NCBI GenBank assembly: GCA_958431945.1
Contig: CAUASQ010000041.1
Location: 1-12,362, forward strand
DNA length: 12,362 bases
From: an uncultured Collinsella sp.
GTDB taxonomy: Bacteria > Actinomycetota > Coriobacteriia > Coriobacteriales > Coriobacteriaceae
Reading direction: 5' to 3'
Translations under genes and position numbers: made by a program
Notes under the pieces: generated by a model
Seen by the model: only the letters and a program-made list of their open reading frames with translations
Database searches by the model: none
What the model was told of the DNA's origin: nothing
Shown: positions 6,325 to 12,362 of the stretch, piece by piece
Numbering within the stretch: the stretch's first letter is position 1
Layout of the letters: each line of letters begins with the position of its first letter

Positions 6325-8198
6325 GCGCGATCACCCATCAATACATTCTTGGCGTGGAGCGTGGGGCAGATCCCGCAGCCGGTGCACGACGTGCGGGTAC
6401 AGTCGGGAGTCGTGACGCCCTCGAGCGAGCGACGGTACTCGCGCTCGAGGAAGCCGCGCGTGCAGCCGGGGCTCACGTGCTCCCACGGCAGGCGCCAGTC
6501 CAACTCGTAGGGCAGGTGCACGAGCTCATTGAGGTCGATGCCGTTTTTGGCAGCAGCCTCCTTCCAGTTATCGAGCGAGAAATGCTCTACCCAGGCGTCA
6601 AAGCGAGAGCCCGAGCGCCAAGCATCGATGATGACGGGCGTCATGTCACGACCGGCGCGGGAAAGCGCGGCCTCGATGAGCGAGGTCTCGGCATCGTGGT
6701 AATGCACGCGGACGGCACGGTTGCGAACGCTCGTGACGAGCAGCTTCTGGCGACGCTTGACGTCGTCGTAGTCGAGCTGCGGGCACCACTGGAACGGCGT
6801 GGCAGCCTTGGGGATAAAGACCGAAACCGAGATGGACACCGAGATCGAGCCGCGACGAGCCTTGGGCACCACGGAACGACCGAGCTCCAGCACGTGATCG
6901 GCCAGATTGGCGATGGCCACGATGTCCTCGTCGCGCTCGCCGGGAAGGCCCATCATAAAGTAGAGCTTCATGCGGTTCCAGCCGGCCTCGAAGGCCGCCT
7001 TGGCCGCACGGTCCAGGTCCTCCTCGGTCACGTTCTTGTTAATGATGTCGCGCATGCGCTGGCTGCCGGCCTCGGGCGCGAACGTCAGTCCGCCCTTCTT
7101 TTCGCCGGCGACCGACTCGGCCATATCCACGCCAAACGAATCCAGGCGCTGCGAGGGAATGGACACGCGAATGCCCGTATCTTCCAGACGGCGGTTCAGG
7201 CGACCGAGTACATCGCGGATGCAGGAGTGATCGGTGGTCGAAAGCGAGGTCAGCGACACCTCGTCATAGCCGGTCTTTTCCAGACCCTGAATCACCGACG
7301 AGACGATCTGGTCGGCCGAGCGCTCGCGCACCGGGCGATACGTCATGCCGGCCTGACAAAAACGACAGCCGCGGGCGCAGCCGCGCAGGATCTCGATAGA
7401 CAGGCGGTCGTGAACCAGCTGTGCATAGGGCACGCACGACTGCGACAGCGGATTCGTGGCGCCGAAATCCTCGACGACGCGCTTGTAGACCACGGTCGGC
7501 GCATCCTTGCCCTCACGCGGCACGGTGTAGCCATGCGGCGAGCAGGGCTCGTCGTGACGAACCTCATAGAGCGACGGCACGTAGTTGCCGGCAATGGATG
7601 CAAGCTGCTCGACAATCTGCACGCGCGGGACCCCTTCGTCACGCAGGCGGCGATGCAGCTGGCAGGTCTCGAGCAGCGATTCCTCGCCCTCACCGATGAG
7701 GATGGCATCGAAGAAGGCCGCGTACGGCTCGGGGTTGTACACCGAGGGGCCGCCGGCGATGATAATGGGGTCGTCCTCGGTGCGGTCAGCCGCTAACAGC
7801 GGAATACCAGCGAGGTCGAGTGCCTCGAGGAAGTTCGTCACCGCCATCTCGTGCGGCACATGCAGACCGACGATATCAAACGAAGCGACCGGCGCTGCAC
7901 CCTCGAGCGACAGCAGCGGAATACCCGCCTCGCGCATGGCATCACCCATATCGGGCCACGGCACATAGCCACGCTCGCAGGAGATGCCCTCGGCCTGGTT
8001 AAGGATGTTGTAGAGGATGGCGATGCCCTGGTTGGGCAGACCAACCTCGTACACATCCGGGTAGATCAGGCAGCAACGGTAGTCGGCATCGGCCTTGGAA
8101 AGCGTGCCCCACTCGTGATCGATATAGCGACTCGGCTTCTCGACCTTGGCGAGCAGCGGCTCAATTAAATGAAAACAATCTTGGTATGCAACGCGCAA
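6321..8198 (-). CDS. TIGR03960-type radical SAM protein, function unknown
   Basis: Radical SAM enzyme of unknown substrate. The 625-residue protein begins with the family's VEKPSRYIDHEWGT and YPDVYEVGLPNQGI, then a Rossmann-like region (about 35-190) resembling the B12-binding domain of related enzymes. I see no DxHxxG cobalamin motif there. The radical SAM core holds CARGCRFC with C274, C278 and C281 (CxxxCxxC), the ligands of the SAM-binding 4Fe-4S cluster. The C terminus carries four more cysteines, C600, C605, C608 and C611 (CTRTSCTGCGICP), likely a second Fe-S cluster. The start is a TTG at 8198 preceded by AGGGG at about 7 nt. The gene lies 10 nt after the DUF697 gene and overlaps DUF2344 by 4 nt. 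Biochemical role is not established to my knowledge; RNA or protein modification is a guess. Confidence 0.92.
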   Translation of the reverse strand: MRVAYQDCFHLIEPLLAKVEKPSRYIDHEWGTLSKADADYRCCLIYPDVYEVGLPNQGIAILYNILNQAEGISCERGYVPWPDMGDAMREAGIPLLSLEGAAPVASFDIVGLHVPHEMAVTNFLEALDLAGIPLLAADRTEDDPIIIAGGPSVYNPEPYAAFFDAILIGEGEESLLETCQLHRRLRDEGVPRVQIVEQLASIAGNYVPSLYEVRHDEPCSPHGYTVPREGKDAPTVVYKRVVEDFGATNPLSQSCVPYAQLVHDRLSIEILRGCARGCRFCQAGMTYRPVRERSADQIVSSVIQGLEKTGYDEVSLTSLSTTDHSCIRDVLGRLNRRLEDTGIRVSIPSQRLDSFGVDMAESVAGEKKGGLTFAPEAGSQRMRDIINKNVTEEDLDRAAKAAFEAGWNRMKLYFMMGLPGERDEDIVAIANLADHVLELGRSVVPKARRGSISVSISVSVFIPKAATPFQWCPQLDYDDVKRRQKLLVTSVRNRAVRVHYHDAETSLIEAALSRAGRDMTPVIIDAWRSGSRFDAWVEHFSLDNWKEAAAKNGIDLNELVHLPYELDWRLPWEHVSPGCTRGFLEREYRRSLEGVTTPDCTRTSCTGCGICPTLHAKNVLMGDRA

Positions 8199-8208
8199 CG
8201 GAAAACCC

Positions 8209-9138
8209 CTAAGCAGCGAGATCTGATGCGTCCTGATAGGACGCCATAGGACGGGTAGCGCCCGCGACCGTGGTCACCAGATCGCGAACGCGGGAGAACG
8301 TGGCAGTGACCACCTCGTTGGCACGGCTGTAGTCGACATCGCGCTCGTAGAGCGAAACGAGCGCACGGCCCATGCCATAGGTGCCCGCGGCGGCAGTGAG
8401 CGCCTTGACGGCAAACCCAATATGCGGCGTCTGCTTGACGAGTGCGCGGGTGACCGCGCGGATCACAAGACCGCCGGCAAGCACGCCCGCGACCTCGTAG
8501 CCGCGCTCAGGCTTAATGCCGCGTCCAAAGACGGCAGCGAGCTCAAAGAGCATGCCCACCTGCGCCAGCGCCATAACGGGATAATCGGCGCCCGGCAAAA
8601 ACGCCAGCGCACCGGTCGCCATATTGGTGAGCGCGCACGAGGTGATGATACGGTTGGCCGCCGCGATGCGCATGAAGGCAAAGTTCGCCGCAAAAGCCGT
8701 TTCCTTGTCGGTGCGATCGAGAATCCAGCGGGCAAGCGTCTCGAGCAGATACGTCTTATCGGTTGCCGCTACCATGCCGAGCATGGGCGTGGACTCCTCG
8801 ATAAACGGCACCTCCACAGCAGACTCGGCAAGCACGCACACGGGCGCGCCGGCGATCACGAGCTCCTGCACGGCACTCTCCAAGCGGTCGGAACCACACG
8901 AGAGTACCAGCACCACATCGGTATCGGTCTTTGGAGCAATTCGCTCCTCCCCCAGACGCTCGACGCGCACAATGCCCGAGGTCGTCTGCGGCACAAAGGC
9001 GTCACGCACCGTCTCGGCCAGAAAGCGCGAGGCGGACGAATCCAGATAGACCGAGACGCGTACCGGCGTATCGGAATCCTTCTTAACGGACGCGCCCATC
9101 TTAAAAGCGCGGGTCAGCTTATCTACGGGAATTTTCAT
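8209..9138 (-). CDS. DUF697-like membrane protein with degenerate GTPase-like N terminus
   Basis: Residues about 155-266 of 309 resemble DUF697, a hydrophobic domain usually attached to Era-like GTPases. The pattern is ANRIITSCALTNMATGALAF, then LPGADYPVMALAQVGMLFEL, AGVLAGGLVIRAVTRAL and a glycine-rich AAAGTYGMGRAL, giving two or three likely membrane segments. The N-terminal part (25-145) looks like the second half of a GTPase fold: DVVLVLSCGSD, then PVCVLAES where NKxD would be expected, then VAATDKTYLLETLARWIL like a G5 loop and helix. No P-loop GxxxxGKS and no NKxD are present, so it should not bind GTP in the usual way. The ATG at 9138 has a strong GGAGGGG site. It sits 18 nt after rodA and 10 nt before the radical SAM gene. 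The family call is moderate; the function is unknown. Confidence 0.65.
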   Translation of the reverse strand: MKIPVDKLTRAFKMGASVKKDSDTPVRVSVYLDSSASRFLAETVRDAFVPQTTSGIVRVERLGEERIAPKTDTDVVLVLSCGSDRLESAVQELVIAGAPVCVLAESAVEVPFIEESTPMLGMVAATDKTYLLETLARWILDRTDKETAFAANFAFMRIAAANRIITSCALTNMATGALAFLPGADYPVMALAQVGMLFELAAVFGRGIKPERGYEVAGVLAGGLVIRAVTRALVKQTPHIGFAVKALTAAAGTYGMGRALVSLYERDVDYSRANEVVTATFSRVRDLVTTVAGATRPMASYQDASDLAA

Positions 9139-9156
9139 AGCAAACCCCTCCAGCGG

Positions 9157-10383
9157 TTAAGCGGCGCCCGAACGATGCCGCCATATGGATTGTACGATAC
9201 CCACCGTCAACAGCTGAATCATCATCGAAGACGAACCGAAGCTAATAAACGGTAGCGGAATGCCGGTAATCGGCATCATGCCGATGCACATGCCGATGTT
9301 TTCGAAAGTCTGAAACGCCCACATGCCAACGATACCCACACACGAAAGACGCAAAAACAGCGACTCACACTTAAAGGCGACGCGAATCGTCGAAAAGATC
9401 AGCAGCACGTAGAGGCACAGGAGAAAAAAGGAACCGCAAAAACCAAAGGTCTCGGACAGGAAGGCGAAGACGAAGTCGGTGTGGAACTCAGGCAGAAAGC
9501 CGCCGGCCGACTGCGTCGCATGGCCCAAACCCTTACCAAAGAAGCCGCCCGAGCCAACGGCGATAAGCGACTGCTGCAGGTTGTAGGCATCGTCCGAATC
9601 GGCATTATCGGGGTCGATAAAGACCGTCAGACGGTTCATCTGATACTGCTTGATGAGCACATCGTGGCCGAGCAACGAATCAAAGACCGAATCGAGCGCC
9701 AGAACGAGGGCCACCAGGCCCACGAGCAGGGCCAGGGTCGACAGCACCCATTCGCGGCGTGCACCGCTCATACAAATGACGATGGCGCCCGAAACCAGCA
9801 CGACCAGGCCCGAGCCCAGGTCGCCCATGGCAACGACGGCCAAAAACGGAATGGACAGCATGCCGCAGAGCTTGACGTAGTCGCGAACGGTATCGATGCG
9901 ACCGTTATACTGCGAGCCAAGCGTAGCAATAAAGAAGATGGTGATGAGCTTGGCAAGCTCAACCGGCTGGAATGTCAAGCCGATACCGGGAATCTTGATC
10001 CAGCCCGTCATGCCCAGACCGCCCGTATAGGACAGACCCGGAATCTTGGGCGAGAGGATCACGATCAAGTCGATGACGAGCAACGCCGTCGAGAAATTGG
10101 AAATACCGCGCAGATCGGTACGCCAGACCAGCACCGCCAGCACCGCTCCGATGCCAATTCCCAGCAGATGGCGTGAGAACGAAGCATCGGCCTTAAACTG
10201 CGAAGCCGACCAGATGATGATGGCACCGTAGGCGACGAGCGCCACAGTAGCCACGAGCACACCGATATGCACCTTTTGGCGAAACGTGCCGCGCGAGGCC
10301 GAAAGTTGCTTGTTGACACGGTCCAGGCTGCTGCGAGAGCCGGTCTTGGTTGAACGGAACAGATCCGCCGGAGAAAAATCCAT
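9157..10383 (-). CDS. rodA: Rod-shape SEDS glycosyltransferase RodA
   Basis: SEDS-family peptidoglycan glycosyltransferase that polymerises lipid II for lateral wall growth together with PBP2. The 408-residue protein has a cytoplasmic N terminus of about 37 residues and around ten membrane segments. Family landmarks are FQPVELAK (138-145), MGDLGSGLV (186-194, the conserved DLG), AVGSGGFFGKGLG (275-287), FLPEFHTDFVFA (296-307) and TGIPLPFISFGSSS (373-386). Two departures stand out: GMTGWIKIPG lacks the arginine of the usual RWI motif, and the extracellular DPxxD segment reads DPDNADSDDAY (257-267). Assignment to RodA rather than FtsW rests on the adjacent mrdA, 9 nt upstream. The ATG at 10383 has a perfect AGGAGG 5 nt away. 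Confidence 0.94.
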   Translation of the reverse strand: MDFSPADLFRSTKTGSRSSLDRVNKQLSASRGTFRQKVHIGVLVATVALVAYGAIIIWSASQFKADASFSRHLLGIGIGAVLAVLVWRTDLRGISNFSTALLVIDLIVILSPKIPGLSYTGGLGMTGWIKIPGIGLTFQPVELAKLITIFFIATLGSQYNGRIDTVRDYVKLCGMLSIPFLAVVAMGDLGSGLVVLVSGAIVICMSGARREWVLSTLALLVGLVALVLALDSVFDSLLGHDVLIKQYQMNRLTVFIDPDNADSDDAYNLQQSLIAVGSGGFFGKGLGHATQSAGGFLPEFHTDFVFAFLSETFGFCGSFFLLCLYVLLIFSTIRVAFKCESLFLRLSCVGIVGMWAFQTFENIGMCIGMMPITGIPLPFISFGSSSMMIQLLTVGIVQSIWRHRSGAA

Positions 10384-10392
10384 CGCAACCTC

Positions 10393-12362
10393 CTATCGAA
10401 CCGAAGAATCGCCCGAGGCCGAAGAGGTATCGGGCTCGTCATAAATCACGCCAAGCACGTCGCGCACGACATGCATCGCGGTATCTGAGCCGCCGCCGCC
10501 CTGCTCCAGGACAGTAGCGATGACATACTTGGGGTCATCGGCCGGTGCATAGGCGCAGAACCACGCGTATTCGTCCTCGCCGCTTTTCTCGCCCGTGCCC
10601 GACTTGCCGTATACCTGCGGCGTCAGGGTGCCAAAGTGAGCCGCCAGGGACGTCGATGCCGTGTAAATCACGTCGTGCATGCCGTTGCGAACTAGAGCCA
10701 AATCCGAATCGCTGTTGATCTTGGCCTCCAGGCGCTTCTTCTTGCCCTTGCCGTTGTACTTATAGGCATCGCCGTCGCCATCGCGCGACACGGCAGACAA
10801 AAACACGTGAGGCACGTACTGTTTGCCGCCGTTGGCAAGACCCATATAGGCACACGCCATCTGGAGGGGCGTCACCAGGATGTCACCCTGACCGATGGCA
10901 ATGTTGGTCATATCGCCGGCATTCCACTTGCGGTCCTCGGCAGATGCGTCGGTGAAGTAGGACTCTTTCCACTCGGCATCGGGAATACGGCCCGCGCCCT
11001 CACTCGGCAGATCGATACCGCAGGTCTTGCCTAGGCCCCAGCGACGAAAGACCTCCTGCAGGCCCTCGGAATGTTGCTCGTCATAAAAGAACGCCTTGCC
11101 CATGTCGTAGAAGACGGGGTCGCACGAGTTGGCGATACCCGACTGCAGCGTCATGGTGCCGTGGCCGGAATGCAGCCAGCAGTATTTGCCCCACGACTTG
11201 CCCAGACCCGTCCAATAGCCCGTGCAGTTGGTCGTCTGCCCCGACGTGTAGGTTCCAAACTCAAGACCGGCCAGTGCCGAGAGCGGCTTGATGGTCGAGG
11301 CCGACATGTACTGTCCGCTAATGGCGCGGTTGAGCAGCGGGTGCGAACCCTTGTCATCATTGAGCTCGGTCCACACGTCATTTGAGACGCCGCCGATAAA
11401 GACGGACGGATCGAACTTGGGCTCGCTCGCCATGCCCAGGATCTCGCCATTGTTGGGATCGAGACACACCACAGCGCCGTTGCCGGCATTGCTGTAGCCA
11501 GTGGTCTTGGCAAGCTCGATAGCGCTCGCCAGCGCCGTCTCACAGGCCTGTTGGATCTTAAGGTCGAGCGTGAGCTTAATGTCGGAGCCGGCCTTCGCGG
11601 GCACGGCGCCGGCCTGACCGGTCACATTGCCCGAGGCATCGACCTTGACGGTCTGCTCGCCACGAATACCTTGTAGCAGGTTTTCGTAGTAGCTCTCAAC
11701 GCCCGCCTGGCCCACGATATCGCCCGACTGGTACGTAATCTTGCCAGCAGAAGCATCATCATCGCCAGAGGTTTTCTTATTCTGGGCCTCGAGCTGCTCG
11801 GAGGTAATGGTGCCGGTATAGCCCAAGATATGGCATGCCGTCTCGCCATATGGATACTGGCGCTCGGTACGCTCGGCAATCTTGACGCCCGGGAACTCGC
11901 CGGCATGCTCCTGAATATAGGCAACCGTGGAGCGACGGACGTCCGTCGCGATGGTATGCAGGCTCTGAGCGCCCTCTGTATTGTCCTGAATATTGCGAAG
12001 GACCGCCACGTAAGGCATTCCAAGCACGTTGGCAAGATGGCGAACCAGAACCTCATCCTCGGCAAGGTCGCGGTAGGCCACGACAGCAAGTGAGGGACGG
12101 TTCTGGACAAGCGCCACGCCATTGCGGTCGAGGATGCGGCCGCGCACAGCGGGAGTGGTAACGGTGCGAGTCTGATTGCTATTAGCCTGCTTCTCGTAAT
12201 AGTCCGACGAGACCATCTGCATGCCCCACAGCTTGACGGCGAGCGCCGCAAACATCGCGCCCACACCCGTGGTGAGGATGGAAAAACGGCCCTTAAAGGC
12301 GGTCGCCGCGGTATTGCCCTCGCCCTCGGTGGCGCGCGGGGCCGTTCCATGCTGCGTATCGT
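10393..12362 (-). CDS. mrdA: Penicillin-binding protein 2 (class B transpeptidase), 5' end beyond window
   Basis: Peptidoglycan D,D-transpeptidase of the elongasome, anchored by one N-terminal membrane helix with the catalytic domain outside the cell. The frame stays open to the window edge: about 32 codons precede the GTG at 12264, and the membrane anchor FSILTTGVGAMFAALAVKLW begins in that stretch. The true start therefore lies outside and at least 655 codons are present. Numbering from the GTG, the dimerisation domain includes RGRILDRNGVALVQN (41-55). Catalytic motifs are STIK (323-326, nucleophile S323), SCD (380-382, the SxN/SxD motif) and KSGTGE (554-559). C347, C362, H368 and C381 are spaced like the zinc ligands reported for PBP2. 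A Ser/Asp-rich tail ends the protein. rodA starts 9 nt later. Confidence 0.95.
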   Translation of the reverse strand, partial: DTQHGTAPRATEGEGNTAATAFKGRFSILTTGVGAMFAALAVKLWGMQMVSSDYYEKQANSNQTRTVTTPAVRGRILDRNGVALVQNRPSLAVVAYRDLAEDEVLVRHLANVLGMPYVAVLRNIQDNTEGAQSLHTIATDVRRSTVAYIQEHAGEFPGVKIAERTERQYPYGETACHILGYTGTITSEQLEAQNKKTSGDDDASAGKITYQSGDIVGQAGVESYYENLLQGIRGEQTVKVDASGNVTGQAGAVPAKAGSDIKLTLDLKIQQACETALASAIELAKTTGYSNAGNGAVVCLDPNNGEILGMASEPKFDPSVFIGGVSNDVWTELNDDKGSHPLLNRAISGQYMSASTIKPLSALAGLEFGTYTSGQTTNCTGYWTGLGKSWGKYCWLHSGHGTMTLQSGIANSCDPVFYDMGKAFFYDEQHSEGLQEVFRRWGLGKTCGIDLPSEGAGRIPDAEWKESYFTDASAEDRKWNAGDMTNIAIGQGDILVTPLQMACAYMGLANGGKQYVPHVFLSAVSRDGDGDAYKYNGKGKKKRLEAKINSDSDLALVRNGMHDVIYTASTSLAAHFGTLTPQVYGKSGTGEKSGEDEYAWFCAYAPADDPKYVIATVLEQGGGGSDTAMHVVRDVLGVIYDEPDTSSASGDSSVR

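Noticed and set aside
5521..6510. 329-codon plus-strand open frame opposite DUF2344
   Set aside because: Same antisense pattern, no family resemblance; the minus-strand gene matches DUF2344 and is coupled to its neighbour.
6354..7796. 480-codon plus-strand open frame opposite the radical SAM gene
   Set aside because: Composition is typical of antisense of a GC-rich gene (many Arg, His, Gly, Ala), it has no recognisable domain, and the opposite strand encodes a well-matched family protein.
8422..9255. 277-codon plus-strand open frame opposite the DUF697 gene
   Set aside because: Arg/His-rich antisense product. The minus-strand gene has a strong ribosome binding site and operon spacing.

Overview
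The window reads as ordinary chromosomal DNA from a high-GC Gram-positive bacterium. The proteins, the gene order (mrdA-rodA, then radical SAM/DUF2344, then rplU-rpmA-obg-nadD-yqeK-rsfS) and the overall style suggest an actinobacterium of the class Coriobacteriia, possibly Collinsella-like. That placement is an impression from protein style, not a database result. I see no mobile element, CRISPR array, tRNA, rRNA, prophage or broken gene. Coding density is very high and no stretch over 300 bases lacks a gene.

Layout. Positions 1-93 are the short upstream region of dinB. Positions 94-1347 (+) hold dinB (DNA polymerase IV), the only rightward gene; it appears to be transcribed as a leaderless mRNA. 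Everything else is on the minus strand, read from right to left. Positions 12362-5512 carry a cell-wall elongation block: mrdA (PBP2, 5' end cut off by the window edge) and rodA (SEDS glycosyltransferase). A DUF697 membrane protein, a TIGR03960-type radical SAM protein and its DUF2344 partner follow. Spacing in this block is tight (9, 18 and 10 nt gaps, then a 4-nt ATGA overlap), so it looks like one operon. A good sigma-70-type promoter at 5487-5515 overlaps the end of the DUF2344 gene and starts a second unit: rplU and rpmA (bL21, bL27), an intrinsic terminator or attenuator at 4710-4753, then obg, nadD, yqeK and rsfS. That unit ends at a strong leftward terminator (1358-1399) in the gap shared with the convergent dinB.

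How the genes fit together. PBP2 and RodA form the elongasome pair that polymerises and cross-links lateral-wall peptidoglycan. bL21, bL27, Obg and RsfS all act on the large ribosomal subunit (structure, assembly checkpoint and silencing). NadD makes the NAD precursor deamido-NAD, and YqeK-family HD proteins hydrolyse Ap4A, so nucleotide metabolism and ribosome control share one transcript. The radical SAM/DUF2344 pair and the DUF697 protein are the only genes without an established function.

Most worth a second look: a terminator that abuts the obg ribosome binding site; a likely CCHC variant of the PBP2 zinc site; a DUF697 protein that looks like a degenerate GTPase; and the translationally coupled, uncharacterised radical SAM/DUF2344 pair. 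I did not find a clearly new biological system here.
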